This document shows, piece by piece, positions 23,590-36,410 of a stretch of DNA of 64,000 bases. The translations under genes and the position numbers were made by a program. This DNA is from Andrena cerasifolii (taxonomy: Eukaryota; Arthropoda; Insecta; Hymenoptera; Andrenidae): contig NC_135121.1 in the NCBI RefSeq assembly GCF_050908995.1, positions 3,224,001 to 3,288,000 of the forward strand. Direction: 5' to 3'. The notes under the pieces are model-generated. The model ran no database searches. It was not told the origin of the DNA and was given only the letters and a program-made list of their open reading frames with translations. Positions within the stretch are counted from its first letter, which is position 1. The number at the start of each line of letters is the position of its first letter.

Positions 23590-24770
23590 TGAATATTACT
23601 GAAGTTCATCCTTAAAAGGAGCAAAATCACAACCATTATTAAAAACGTTATAAACAAATCTTTCATACTAGGAGCTGCAGAAATATTAGAAGGCAAATTT
23701 TTTCTCAATTTTAGTTGACGAAACCACAGAAGTATCCGACGAAGATTAAATTTGTACATACTTATTAGATTTAATTAAAATTAAGGACGCTACGGCAGAA
23801 AATTTATATGATCGTTTTCTACATTCCTACCGTCAGCGTTGACCCGATGGGCGGTCCGAGAGCACGAGCATCCATCGCGTTTTCCAAAGCTCGCGTGGAA
23901 GGTGGTGCTCGAAACCAATGAAGTTGCGGGCATGTAACGGATGGGGAAAACTCTAGTAGTGTGCGCGTATGCTCGTACCCGTAGGTTTATATAACCCTTA
24001 GAGCCCCAGTGTTCTAGATTTTAGGAATTGGGAAAATAAATAGGAATTGACTAATGATTAAACAATAATATTATATAATTGGAAGGAATAGACTTGAACA
24101 GTCCCATTTACACCTCTGATTAACAAAAAAGTTTCTTATTAAACGATTTTTCTTCAGCTTCAATCCTCTGTTTATATGTTTGTTTGTATGCATGTGTGTT
24201 TAGTTGAAATCTAGAAACTCAATTTTAACCCACTTCCATCTATCCAGTAGACTTGAAACTTTGCAGGCATATGTAGTTTGGATGACAATACAAAATTATG
24301 AAGAAAAAGAAACCCCCCCAGGGGTTTAAAAAATTACCCAGTCATCAATAAACATTTCACATAATCACAAATCCAAACGACTTGAAATCAGCCTATAACA
24401 AATCAAATCAATTTAATCGACGTGAAATCAGCATGTAACCCATCCGTTACATGCCCGCAACTTCATTGGTTTCGAGCGCCCCCTTCCAGGCGAGCTTTGG
24501 AAAACGCGATGGATGCTCGTGCTCTCGGACCGCCCATCGGGGCAACGCTGCCTTACATAAATATAATTTGAATGTAGAAAATATTGTTGGTTTCTGCGCT
24601 GACAATGCGAATGTAATGATGGGGATGAACAATTCATTCAAGTCGCGGTTATTGAGTGATAATGAAGAGATTTGTGTGTTCCCATGTATATGCCATACAA
24701 TGCACATGGTTGCTTGCCATGCGTGCAATGAGTTACCAAAGGAAATAGAAAAGTTTATTATTACGAAACA
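23590..24770 (+). pseudogene. hAT (ZMYM/KIAA1586-like) transposase remnant, split by a TIR element
   Basis: The left part (23590-23826), in shifting frames, shows ILVDETTEVSDED and ATAENLYDRFLH. The right part (24553-24770) shows GFCADNANVMMGMNNSF and CICHTMHMVACHACNELPK. These are successive motifs of hAT-type transposase-like proteins (DE(S/T)TD, CxDGAxxMxG and CxxHxxxLxxxxA). The two parts adjoin once the TIR element at 23831-24552 is ignored. Several stops and frameshifts are present, so it is not functional. Confidence 0.7.
23831..24552. mobile_element. TIR element nested in the hAT pseudogene
   Basis: Inverted arms of about 115 bp (23831-23950 and 24435-24552) share GACCCGATGGGCGGTCCGAG-type ends and the internal TTTCCAAAGCTCGC and TGCCCGCAACTTCATTGG blocks. 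The interior (23950-24435) is AT-rich and has no coding. It interrupts transposase-like coding sequence. Confidence 0.75.
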
Positions 24771-25229
24771 TTATTATTACGCCGCAACAGTATCTTTAGG
24801 ACATCGGGTATAGCATATAGGTTATATTTGCTGTCACTTCTAGGAAATAAAGATTTTGGTCGAAGAAATTTTGTTTGTTTATAATTTTTGTCTCGAATAC
24901 TAATAATTCGATAAAAATACTGTAAATAGAAAAAATGTGTGCCGTGACAAGCTTTACAACACTATATTTTTTAAAATCCAGTTTAACAAAATTTAATTTT
25001 CCAATCTTTCTTAGCGTTTGGACAATAATTTTTCCCATTTTCGAGCGCTAGTCCCCTTATTGTATCCGAGCCCTCAATTGTTCTAATAGCTATGGAGGAG
25101 AATGAATTCCTTTTTAAAAAAATATATATCGTATATTTTTGGCTACTCTACAGACTTGCAAAATTGCAGCAAAATCGGTGTGTACGGGTTCGATATGTTC
25201 CTTTTAAATAATATAGTACAGTAGAAGGA

Positions 25230-25253
25230 TATTATTATTATTATTATTATTAT
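25230..25253. repeat. (ATT)n microsatellite
   Basis: About eight ATT units. The surrounding 24780-25815 holds no gene that I recognise. Confidence 0.8.
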
Positions 25254-25816
25254 ATGTCTGTATTATATCGTATAGACCATCATTAATGTATGCGGAAACA
25301 CATGATACATGGGTGGGGTTCAGCAACAGGTGCTCTTAAAAAACATTAAAGTCCTGTTTTTACAAATTACGTTATTGCAAGGGAATGAAATTTGTTTTGC
25401 GTTAAATAAACCACAATAAGACAGCAAGGTTAAAAGACGAATGTGATATCGTGTTATTTTCTTCCTCCGTTCTCTTCCGTTGCACGGAATATGTTCATAA
25501 GACGATTTTTAAATTGTTACTCTAACAGAAACATTTGTAAATCGCGGGCTTTGACTCTCAAAACAAAACCTAGTTTTACTCGTGCTTAATTCTAGTTCCT
25601 ACCACGCGTAGCGTTACAATCTGTTTTGAGACTTTACCGGTAACGTTGCATGCGACACTAAAATGGTAAGGGGGTCCTAGGACCCCCCAAACCAGCGACA
25701 CAAAAATACATTGCCTGATAGGTCTATTCTATACCTCGGCTGTGGTTTTGCTATTATTCCACGTTGGCAGTCCTCTCGAGTAGTCGCCATCTCATATTCA
25801 CTACCTGAACTAAATT

Positions 25817-26262
25817 TGTCACGCGACTTGCTCTGTATTATCGCCAATATGGCGGAACTCGTATTTGGGATTGCAGTCACGATTTTTGATTTTTCGTCCT
25901 AATATGAGAAGATTTTGAACTGAATAAAGGTTCATTCAGAAGAGTAAGGTTCAATGCGGAGCACTCTGCTCATCGTTTGAGTCACATAACTCCTTTAGTG
26001 ACCTAAAAATGCTAGGATTCTGCGGGTGTATTTTGTTGACTTTTGCTCTACCTTGGACACGCATATTGTTATATATCAACACAATCTCGTTGAACCATGA
26101 GCAGAGCGCTCCGCATTGAACCTTCTTCTTTCGAATGAGTCCTAAACCCAGTCCAAAATCTGCTTATATAAGGACGAAAAATGAAAAATCCCAAACCCAT
26201 GTTTCGGGCCAGATTGTGTCGGTATACAGCGCGCTGCATTACCTGTGTCTACCCCCTTAACT
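25817..26262. repeat. Long inverted repeat, right member
   Basis: Inverted near-identical partner of 20499-20935. The pair could form a stem of about 440 bp if transcribed through, because both lie in the same putative intron. Confidence 0.75.
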
Positions 26263-26404
26263 GCTGCTCTACAACCTAACCTAAGATATAGGGTCATTAC
26301 CTATAAATCAATATTCTATTGTACCGATCAAGTGTCGTAATCTAGACCGATCAAAGCGTCACTATTTATAATATTCTAGCCGAAATACCCCAAGGATCAT
26401 TTTA

Positions 26405-26690
26405 ACATATATATCCGCAGCAATCCAGTTCTCTCTCGAGAAAGCGCGTGAGAAGCTTCGCCATCTGATGGTGAGATCGCGGTACCGCTACACGCGAGGA
26501 TGGACACGTAATCTGTAACCAACCTCATTTGCGTCTACGTAGCTCGCCACGCCGCGCCGGTATCGAGACGCTACGCGAGTATTCATTTCTGATTAAACAA
26601 CAGTCCGTAAAAGTGGGCGAGGGCAATGAAACCTATACACTGACCGCTCGGACGTGTAGAACATATGTGCCAAATTTGAACGAAATACAA
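26405..26690 (-). repeat. Dispersed ~300-bp repeat, copy 2 (inverted)
   Basis: Diverged inverted match to 12135-12440. It directly abuts the broken LINE coding region at about 26698. Confidence 0.65.
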
Positions 26691-26697
26691 TTATATA

Positions 26698-27800
26698 TTA
26701 CCGACCACCACATCCCACTTCTCCAGTCCTTTCCAGAACTCCCCATCCTTGTTCTTTACTCGTGCTACATTCCAGAATGCCACCTTACAGTTTTCTACTC
26801 CCACTTCCCCCTCTCCCCTCTTCATTCCCCCTTCTCTCCCTTCCCCTCCGTATCCCCGCTTCCCCATCCATTTCTCCCCCACCTCATCCCATTTTCTCAA
26901 TTTCCCATTCACCCACATCTGCAGATGCACCATCTTCCCCCTCTCCCTCTCCCACTCAGCCTCTCTTTCTTCTTCCGTCTTCCCCGCCTCTCCTCCTCCG
27001 TGAGTTCATCCTCAAACCTTTCCCTTCCTCTCTTCATTTTTCTCCTCGCCCCCATCACCTTCCTCTTCTCCTCCCTTCCCGTTAGTTTCACCAACACCAT
27101 CCCTTAACCATCCCCTCTTGCTCTCCCCATCCCTTCTTCATTTCACTTATCCCCCTCACCAGATCCCTTATCATTTCTTCCAACACTTTCATTCCCCCTC
27201 CCCCAGCTTCATCCCCGGTATCTTCCCTCCCTCTGGCGATCTCGTCATTTTCCCGCACCTTTACCCCCCCCCCCCCACCGACCATTCCTCCTCCTCCCTC
27301 TCCCTCTTTTTTCCCCAATAACTCTTCAAACTCCCTACGCTACTCCCTACACTGCTCGTGCTGTCCTTCCTAACCCTTTCCTCATTCTTTCCCCTCCATT
27401 TTACCTTCCCCCTTTCCCATCTTCTCCCCATTTCCTTCAGTTTGCTTTTCTCTCCCGCCCCCCCCCCCTGCCAGGCATTCCTTTCCCTTCATCATTCCCA
27501 AGCTCTTCACTTTCCCCGTTCAAACTTGGCGCCTTCTATCCCTTCTACCTCTTCTCCTCTCCTCCAGGTGTCTCCACTTTCCTCTTTGTAGCCACACTTC
27601 TTTCACCTTTTCCACTTAACCTCCAAGTCTTCCCTTATCCCTCCTACTTCTCCACTAAACTCAATCCAAGCCCTATAATCAATATTCCTCTCCCTCCAAT
27701 CCTCCCCCTCACCTTCCACAAACACACACTCCACTGTCTTTCACCTCCTCACCAACCTTTCCTTCACCCGCTACACCACTCACTTTCACGCACCTGCCAT
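26698..27800 (-). pseudogene. LINE fragment: Glu/Arg-rich ORF1 and start of endonuclease
   Basis: The minus strand is strongly purine-rich. It reads as broken Gly/Glu/Arg/Lys-rich ORF1 peptides (for example 26909-27100 and 27088-27318). It then gives CKVAFWNVARVKNKDGEFW and KWDVVV at 26700-26790, which is the N-terminal motif of an apurinic-type endonuclease in insect non-LTR retrotransposons. The frame stops where the 26405-26690 repeat begins, so endonuclease remainder and RT are missing. Runs of C near 27264 and 27460 and multiple stops show decay. Confidence 0.7.
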
Positions 27801-27829
27801 ACACCGCGAACGGAAACCGAAGTCCTCAC

Positions 27830-28250
27830 ATATATATTTATACAACTCAATACATGGTAAACATTAGTGTATACTGTATGTATGTTGTACAATCCTAATG
27901 GGAAGGGAGACCTGCAATCGGAATGCCTGGAACATAAGAACTATAAGTAATACAGTTATTTAATTGTTGATCTGAAATGGATTAATATAAATGCATTGTT
28001 AATGTATTTATTATAAATTAATATTATAAACTACAAAAAAGCACGAACCTCCATGCAAGTAAAATACGTAGTCCCATCACATATTTTTGTGTGCATTAAT
28101 TACACTGCGAATGCTTATGCAACTATAATATATTTAGCCATGCAAAATATATGCAAAGTATACAAAATACAAAACACAGAGAACACAAAAAATAAAAAGT
28201 CTGTACAAATTAAACATTCGCAAATAGTTTATTTTTATGCAATTGTTGCC
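27830..28250. other. AT-rich intron sequence, nothing recognised
   Basis: No gene or repeat ends recognised. It separates the LINE fragment from the P-element-like pseudogene. Confidence 0.5.
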
Positions 28251-28271
28251 TCAAGTGAAGGCGTGTACCCA

Positions 28272-30032
28272 AGTGCCTTTCTGTGGCCTTTTTGCGTATG
28301 TCATTATTCTAATAGTACTGTACGTATTCGCTATAACTTTCAACATTTGATATTCATGCAGTTCGTGTACACCATCAGTTTCAAGAACGGGGTGTGGTGG
28401 TGTGAATAGTGAAAGTATGGTACTCGAAAAATTTTCAAGCACTATTGCACATATCCGTTGTTTCAAGTGAACATTATTTATATATCCTAGATGAATTTCT
28501 GCACGAAAAGCTTTTTCGGCATGACTCACAATATCGTAAACGTTTTTATAAAAAAAAAGCATAAGCAAAGCATAATTTTAATACCAATTTCTTGTACTAT
28601 TATTATGGCTTGATGTACTATTTGAAATTGTAAATCTGCTATTGTTTTGTTTGTGAAAAAAAGCTATAGGAATTTTAAATTTTCTACTATATGAAACAAT
28701 TTGCAGTACTAGGACTTCTGTGGCTAATTGACACCGTAGTCAATGTATCCGCGGTATTTATCGATTTTTTTATCATATAAAATTTCGCTAGGAATACTCA
28801 TAGCGTCAAATATTAATGCAACGTCTTTCAAATACTAATTGGTTTTCACATCTTCTTGCAGAAATGCAATCATTTCACTACTAAAACCCGGTTCACAATT
28901 AGACGCACTTAACCATTTTCGTAGCATTGAATCGTGAGGCAAATTTAGTTTCCCCCGAATAAAATGATATGCTTTCCGCGAGTAAAAATATAAATTTAAA
29001 GCAAAGCTTTTTATTTCTTCGCTATAGCGCTTCTTATTTTTAGGCATTGATGAATTTTGCATCTCATTTTCTAACACATCCAAGGAAAATCCACCAAAAC
29101 GGTTCCGCAATACCTCCTCTACTGACTGGGTGGATATACCATTCTCTTCTAAATTTTGAATGACGTCGGTCATTGTATTCTAGCGAGCATCCCGCCGCAA
29201 TAACCGCTTTTGTAATATTTGTACTTTATGCCGCAATTCTAGCACTGTCTGCGTTGGAGGCAAACACTTCTCTGTTAATTGAACACCAACGTCGTTTTCT
29301 GCTATGCTCGCGCACTGTGCATGTAACAATAAAATTTAACTGTAGGTTTCAATTCAGATTTCATACATACAATTATGTAAACATCATGAGAAACTTGTAC
29401 CATTGTTGAACGCCCACGTCCTTTTTTCCTGTGCCATTGCATTGTTCCTGTGACTTCCCTGACGGCTCCTCTTCACCAAATATCACATTGATATTGGAAA
29501 TCCAAGGCCCATAATTGAGTGCCTGTAAAATCTTTCTACTTTCCCAACTTTATCTACGGCTACATTTCATGAGGTCTTTCTTCTTTGTAGTATAAACACG
29601 TTTGTGCATTCGTAGTGCCTTATGGAAAAGATAATATACATTATATAGATATTTACGTACGTCATTTGTGTGATTCTAATTAAAATGGTGGCCGAATAAT
29701 GTTGGTATTGCATGCCACTTCAGTGTACGCCGCACACTTGTAGATGTTCCGGATTGGAAGCAGTCAGTAGTAAAATGTTCACTACATATTTTACTATATT
29801 TGCTTACTTTAGGTAGGAAACTCTGAGGAATTGCCACAACAAATCTTTCATGTATCTCCACTTTTAACGGGAAGCTGTACAAAATTACATTTCTTATAAG
29901 TAATAATCAAACATACTTTTCATTACTAAAAATATGCTATTTCAGTTTCATTTTCATTTACCTATGAAAAGTAACACCCTCACTTATCTTCCACTCACTT
30001 TTGCAATTCTTAATGCAGCACGAATGAACCAT
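28272..30032 (-). pseudogene. P-element/THAP9-like transposase, spliced, decayed
   Basis: The first exon (29962-30032) starts ATG and encodes a Cys-rich THAP start (CCIKNC). It ends at a GTAAAT donor. The next (about 29676-29874) follows a GTACAG acceptor and completes a THAP DNA-binding domain (SKICSEHF, LKWHAIPTLF). Then 28835-29280 encodes a leucine-rich segment and the P-element-transposase motif RYSEEIKSFALNLYFYS, KAYHFIRGKLNLPH. A C-terminal piece at 28272-28568 has HEYQMLKVIANTYSTIR. An in-frame TAG just before 29173 and broken sequence at 28570-28830 indicate a pseudogene. Confidence 0.75.
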
Positions 30033-30372
30033 TTTTTTCCGAACTACCAAAATGTCAAAATGATGCTAACCAATGCTAACTGATACTAACAAATAACAAC
30101 GAGCACAGCGTGGCGTGGCATCTATACCCCCATCACACGCTATCATGCCTACAGGATAGTAGAGATAGAGAGGGATAGTAGGAAGAAGAAGGATACATTC
30201 ACACACTATTTTTCATTTCTCTCGCACCACTGTCGTCTGTACTTCTTACCACTGCTGTTCACACTCCAGTTAGGATAGAGTTAGACTAGAGTAGGAGAAC
30301 ACCGAGAGCACGCGTGCTCGACTTTGGCGAGCGCTAACATATCACGTTACGCGTCAAGTCAGTCTTTAGAAG

Positions 30373-30505
30373 TGGCTACGGCAGCGTTGCCGGGAAGTGG
30401 GTTCCTGCAAACTATTCGTCGTCGAGGGGGAACGTTTACAGCCCATAGGTGTTCCCCCTTCATTACGAATAGTTTGCAGGAAATCACTTCCCGGCAACGC
30501 TGGGC
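30373..30505. repeat. Foldback hairpin, about 130 bp
   Basis: CAGCGTTGCCGGGAAGTG and TCCTGCAAACTATTCG recur as inverted copies at 30455-30505. Small palindromic element or MITE. Confidence 0.65.
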
Positions 30506-30561
30506 TATGGTATGGCCCTCGCCGTGTCTGACCTGGCTAATGCACGTAGACAGTACTCTAA

Positions 30562-31301
30562 GGCTACTTTCACACGCACCGGTGTTAACCGGACTGTTCG
30601 TCAATGGTGACACTCACGACGCCAATGGTGGGACCGCAGCGGGTATGTGCATGCTTGCGTCAGTCAGTGTTCAGTATGCCTGTGGATCGTAAACGTCTTC
30701 TTGTGATATTTCTCTTATATCGACGTTACAGGAAACTTCAACGTCAAGGGATTCATTGGATTCACCTAATAAATAAAAAAAGAGAAGATACTGGACAATT
30801 TTACACGTTATTTGGTGACCTGAGAAAAGATGAAAATAAGTTTTTTAATTATTTTCGTATGTCGAAATCTACCTTTGATGAATTACATGAATGCTTAAGA
30901 GATAATTCAGCGTCAAGATACTAAAATGAAGAAATGCATTGAACCTGTACAAATGTTGGCTATTGCAATACGGTATGTATTTAAACACATTTTCGCAAAT
31001 TTTTGGTGCTCGCTTCTCGTCTCTACATATACACTCTCATTCTCTTTCATTACCTACCTTTCGATATCTAGACATCCATGCCTTCTTAACACGTTGTGCT
31101 GGGGTATTTTTTACGACTTTCCTTTTCTATTTAACGTGAGCCATGTGCAACCCGCGTGGCACGAAACGTGTTAAGGGTTTCATTCAATCAGAATCTTTGC
31201 CATAAGATGCTTTACGAAACAACATTACTCGAAAACGCGTGCCATATGACTGTTACCAAGGGCAACCCCCGGCAAAAAACCGGTGCGGTGTGAAAGTTTC
31301 C
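30562..31301 (+). mobile_element. Internally deleted PIF/Harbinger element
   Basis: Left end GGCTACTTTCACACGCACCG and right end, on the other strand, GGAAACTTTCACACCGCACCG are inverted and resemble Harbinger termini. Inside lies the start of the transposase (30676-30991). The rest is missing, so this is a deletion derivative. Confidence 0.7.
30676..30991 (+). pseudogene. Harbinger (HARBI1/ALP1-like) transposase N-terminal fragment
   Basis: The sequence encodes IHWIHLINKKREDTGQFYTL and FFNYFRMSKSTFDELHECL, then, after a one-base frameshift near 30905, QRQDTKMKKCIEP and MLAIAIR. This is the conserved N-terminal order of HARBI1-like nucleases. It ends at a GTATGT that looks like a splice donor. 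No catalytic DDE part follows. Confidence 0.75.
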
Positions 31302-32544
31302 ACGGTGTCAAGCTGGGTCCAGACCTGTATGCGTATAGGTTGAGTGGGGCTGACCGCGCACAAATAAAGTATACGGAGGGGTCCAAATTGTCTCCTGTCT
31401 TTCTCCACATATTTCTGTGCTCAGCTAGCTCAGACATATATGACACCACGCGCAGTCACCAGACTACTCGTTTTGTTCCTCTGTCCGCCCGCAAGACAGC
31501 TTGCCACAGAATAATTGCAAGAGATTCTTCTCTACTACAATTGTTTGTGTATTTAAACTTGGAAACTCTCGTGAGCGACGCTCGACTCTCGAGAAATGGG
31601 GACCATGAAAAATAAGGATACTGCTAGCCATTAAGAAAATCTCAAGTTTCGTATTTCTCATCGGATCTTTAGGAAACCGACTCCAATCGATTCATTGTGT
31701 TTTTCTGCTAAAAAGGCATCAACTGCCATGTAAATCGAACTTGAATTAATGAAATTACATAAAAAGTTAATTTACAACATTTAAAAATATCTTCGTTAAA
31801 AATTATCCGATTTACATGAAATTTGGTGTCTTTTATTCAAGAGACTGCCAGGAATCTATTGATGTTACTTCCGTACCGATGTGGTGAAAAATAAAAAACT
31901 TGACTTTCGGCAATATTGATGACACATCATCCCAGCGATCGTATACACACGTGCCACTCGATGTCTTGGTAGCGCTCGCCGCAAACCAAAGAACGCTGCG
32001 TCGCGTCTGGAGTTGCTCGGGCGCAGGGATGCTAAGGAACTTGTTCTGCGCCGGATGTTTCTTGCAGAGGGAACACCTACAGGAGTGGTGGTAATGTGTG
32101 CGTGTTGACGTCACTGATGCACCGTCGCTAGCGCCAAGCCAAGCGACGTGAACGCGAAGCTAAGGTGACGTAACATGCTTGTCACGCCACTGCGATGAAT
32201 TGTTGTACTAATGGGTAATTGAAAAATATAAGGTCCTCTATTTTGTGCCCCGCTTATAGCGGAGCACGGGAGAACCATAGGAACGTTCCCTTCCGACGCA
32301 GTCGAGTGTGTCTGGGGTTCGCTGAATGAATATACCACCGTTAGCTGCTGTTTTTTATATATACAGTTTATTTCCGTTCGTAGGCCTTTGCCACAGTGTG
32401 GCTAGCGAAGCCAGGCGGTACCACTTAAAACTAACCGAATGCGAGTTAACACGCGGCGCGAGACGGCTTAAATTAATTTTTATTGCTAGGCTACTGGCTA
32501 GTTTCCTTAGGGCTAGAGGCTTATATGCTAACGGCTTAATGACT
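31302..32544. other. No gene recognised
   Basis: Mixed-composition intron sequence. Frames at 31283-31615, 31833-32114 and 32326-32673 have no domains and I do not support them as genes. Confidence 0.45.
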
Positions 32545-33180
32545 AGGTCGGGGCCAGATATATTGGCCGGTGAGTTCCTTTTCGCGAGCACCGCTGGAGG
32601 AGAAATTAGCCACCACCACCTGACGATCGTGGATTCCCAGTTACAGTCGCGCGGCCCCCAAAGGGTATGGTGAGGTGACGGGAACGCTGCTCGGCTCCGC
32701 CTGAACGAAGCCGTGTGGCTGTTGTTTATTATTAGCGTATTAGTTGTGTGCGTTACGAAGCTATACGTGAACCAATACGAGATGAAGCTATCGAGAAAGA
32801 ATCAATGTTCTGACCAATAAAACTCCTAAATTTATTCGAACCTAGCGCACACTTATTCTGATGTATGTATTCTACGCTAAAAACTCGGTTTGGCCTACAC
32901 GTCAGGAGCATGGCGCTATCCCCACCACGTCTGACTCGCTCTTGTTCTGCAAAGGCGAGAGCGAAATGGAACGAGAGCAAGAAAGAAACGAGTAAGTGGT
33001 GGAGATGTTTCGCTGCGTGCATATGTACCTCAAGGGCACCGAATCTCCACCGCACGAGGTGCAGGCCTAGCCCGAGAGAGAGTGAGAACGTTGAGAATAG
33101 GAGCGCCGCGGCAGGCAAACTGTGTGATGGGAGAATACCCCTCACGAAACTCACCGGCCAATATATCTGGCCCCGGCCTT
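32545..33180. mobile_element. TIR element copy 2 (family with 3646-4286)
   Basis: Ends GGTCGGGGCCAGATATATTG and the inverted counterpart at about 33150-33178 enclose a sequence similar throughout to 3646-4286, in the same orientation. Non-coding. Confidence 0.7.
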
Positions 33181-34334
33181 AGAGTGATTCCGAGGAATCA
33201 CGCGGTGCTTGGCGAGCGTTGGCTAGAGCCGAGACGGTCGGTCGCAATGGCCGGTCGGCGGCCTCGGCGGTAGTCGGCGGCACTCAGCGGTGCTCGGCCG
33301 TGTTCGGGAAAGGTTTGGGGGCGTCTACTGCCGGACGAGTTAAAACCTCGACCCTGCACAATCTACTCGGAAGGCCTATCGTGCGGTGGGCCAGCTATCA
33401 CTGACCGCTGGTTTGCCACCACGGCCGGACGGTCCAGCACGAATCGAGATTCGGCTGATGTAGCGACCAAGGAACGGGCTTACTAGCGGTCAGGCTGTAA
33501 AACACTTGGCGCAGTAGAATTCCCTCGGAGAAGGTAGAGAACCAAAAAGAGCTTTTCGCGTAACGACTCTGCATGGAAGGCGAAGCACGGAGCAAGCTGA
33601 TCCCCATCGCTCGCGGCCCCAGTCTTATGCCTCGCGGCGCAAAAATCTGTCGCGAGAGTGCTTATCAGGTCCGCGGCCGTCTATCGGCCTTGCCGTTATA
33701 ATATAACCACGATTATCAAAGGTAAGGATTAGACATAAGAAGTAGGAAAAAAACACGTGAAGATGTAAGCCACAAGACTGACCGAAATAAAGACCACTGT
33801 TCTACTCAGACAACTCGGAGTCGCTTCATTTAGCCGAAGGCCCCTGGCACACCGACTAAGTCGGGAATCCCTTCGTCCATCCCATCCGTGACCGCCACAA
33901 CGGTCACATTGAAACTGATATATTACCAATACCGTAATAATTACCGGTATTTTTCCTGTTTTCATTGACTCAATGCGATCTCTCTGAAACTGTATAATTT
34001 ACGATCCAGCTTAATTGAATATAATTCATACAATATCATATGATGATAAGTAATATGAGCAACAGATGTATCAAAGAATGTGGAATACTAATTTAAAAAA
34101 GGGCAATCAAGACTGTGCTGCCTAGGGTTGCTAGGTTTTTTCCTACGCGTAATGGATGAAGAGCACCTATACTGTAGTGTGGTCCAAAAAAAATCAAATT
34201 TTCGAAACTCGAAACAGCCTAGTGCAGAAAAGTTGCCTCTGGGGAAGACAAATCGAGGCGAAAATTTTTTTTTTAAATCACCCAATATTTGACCGGCCCC
34301 CATCGGGGTCAAAGTTTTTAATTTTGGCTGTGCT
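33181..34334. other. GC-rich stretch then unique sequence, nothing recognised
   Basis: A region with repeated CGGTCGGC/GGTCGG motifs (33190-33720) has no domain I recognise and is not an rRNA or tRNA that I can identify. The remainder is AT-rich. Confidence 0.45.
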
Positions 34335-35045
34335 TTCGAATGGCCCCAGTGGCCGATCGACACGAGAATTGTGGGGAGGGGTGGGAAGGGTGTTTGGACC
34401 CTAAATATAAAATGGTTGCTTTGGGAATTTATTAGTTTACAAGATTTTAATAAAAAATATTTAGTATTTCTGTTGATTTATTCCGACATTACGCATTCCA
34501 CTTTCCAACTTGTTCTGGATATTAGTATTGGTTGGGGCTAGATTAGTGCGGGGGGCGCGTAAAGCGATGTAAGTTTGGAGATTTGAACCAGAAACTTGGA
34601 GACGCGATCCATCCTATTATTCATGGTGGATACCTATTACTTTATTGATAGCCAATACTCTAGGGGGGTGATTCTACAGGCCAAAATAAGACGAAAATAT
34701 AAATACAATTTTTTAATATCGTGCTTCGTTTTCGAGAAAATTGGCTTTGAATTTCAGCTAAATATGCATGACATTTATGCGCCTGACGGGCACGCGGAGG
34801 TAAGGGGGACGCGTCCGGCTGTCCGTAGGACAAATGGAGGGCAGGATGAAACCCCGTTAGGGCTACGGATATACAGTTCAACAAAATAATTGGTAAAAAA
34901 AATTAACAATAATTTTTTATTAATATTTGGAAACTAATAAATTGCCGAAGCTAGAATTTTAGATTAAGGATCTACACCCCGTCCCCACCAATCCCCTCAA
35001 ACCTCGTGTCGATCGGCCACTGGGACCATTCGGAAGTATATCCTT
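34335..35045. mobile_element. TIR element with ~140-bp inverted ends
   Basis: GAATGGCCCCAGTGGCCGAT and the following ~130 bp recur inverted at 34905-35040. A single related arm lies at 16965-17115. The interior has no recognised domain. Confidence 0.65.
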
Positions 35046-35161
35046 AATTTTTTACCAAGTTTGGTGACTTCTGAATATTTTTTTAAAATTTGTATATTTC
35101 ACTGTTGAGCATCAGAAAATATTATTTAAGCACATAAACACGTGAAATAGTGTTTTATATA

Positions 35162-35441
35162 CAGTACACACTCGTATTAAACCCGACGAACGGGGCTGGC
35201 TGCGGGCGTACGACGCGTTGCGGACACTATCCCGTGCGACCGATGCCGCGAGTGAGAAAACCCAAGAGCGAGCGAGAGGGAACGGGACAGTTGACACGAG
35301 GTTGCCGCCGACTCTTTCGTTTCCTCTCGCTCGTTCTCGGGTTCTCTCACTCTCGATCGAAGGATTCCAAGAAATGGTGGGGATAGTCACCGGGCATACT
35401 ACGCGTGGTAAAAACGGGACTATAACGAGGATTTACTATTG
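35162..35441. mobile_element. pogo/Tigger-like MITE copy 2 (inverted)
   Basis: Begins CAGTACACACTCGTATTAA after TATATA and ends with the complement of AGTAAATCCTCGTTATAG. Inverted partner of 19933-20203. Confidence 0.6.
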
Positions 35442-35854
35442 CCCGATGTGAAGAAGAATGACTACCCATAAGGTGAAATGTCACAGGGGATACATTGTAA
35501 TTTATTTTAAAAATAAAATGTTATATAAAAATTTGTGCGAATGCAAAATATAAAATTATATTGTCTATTTATCAATTTGAATTTATCACTTGATTTTTAA
35601 CCTTTTTCAAACCTTTTTGAAACAATTTTGGGTGATTTATGGCAACTCCTACCCATGCCAAAACTTAATCTCTGGATGTAAGAATCTATGGCTAAACCAT
35701 CAAGGATTTCCATACAACAGGCCTGCCCGATAAGGCACCAAATACCTCCTTAATCCTTAAGTAGGCGAACTGCCAAAATCACACAATTGGGCGCATAGGG
35801 TCAGCAGTCAGCCTATGCGCCCACCTGTGTCACTTTCCCAGTGTGTCTAATTAA

Positions 35855-35997
35855 AGGGTTATACCTAGTTCGGCGGCTGAAAAGAGGCGAATGTTTGTGA
35901 TTTTTTTTTGAAAAAGCAGAAGCATATATTTTTATAAATTTTAAAAAAAAAAATCAAACATTCGCCTCTTTTCGGCCGCCTGACTAGGTATAACCCC
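35855..35997. mobile_element. 143-bp MITE with TTAA flanks
   Basis: Ends AGGGTTATACCTAG and its inverted counterpart (GGGGTTATACCTAG), followed by a 35-bp inverted arm, are flanked by TTAA at 35851-35854 and 35998-36001. A TTAA duplication is typical of piggyBac-type elements, although the terminal bases are not the usual CCY. Confidence 0.7.
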
Positions 35998-36410
35998 TTA
36001 AAGGTTAAATTCTGGGACTCGGGTAACAACCGAGTGCGGAACTGTTATGTTGCTAACCACAGCATGGGTATAGAAGAACTGCAAGACTCTGCGTGGGTCC
36101 ATGTTGGCTCGTACCACGAGTCAACCACACAATGGTTAACATGGTAACAGTTCAGTCAGCTGTTACCCGGGTCTCAGAACTTAAGAAGGTATTTGTTCCT
36201 TACCAGGCAGGCCTGCCATAAAGGTTGAAAAATTGAATTTACTATGCGCCGCTTGTTTGGTATAGTACCCGCAAATATATAGTGAGGTCGTAAATTGTTT
36301 CGACCGTATATCGTTTTTTTATTTGCAACGTATGTGCGCGCCCGATACTTATATCTGGACGACGTTTTTCGGCGACAAATTAATCGCGACGGGAACTTTA
36401 TACGGATTAA

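Noticed and set aside
26529..27591. Pro/Ser/Leu-rich + strand frames up to 192 residues
   Set aside because: They are the complement of the purine-rich LINE ORF1/endonuclease coding strand.
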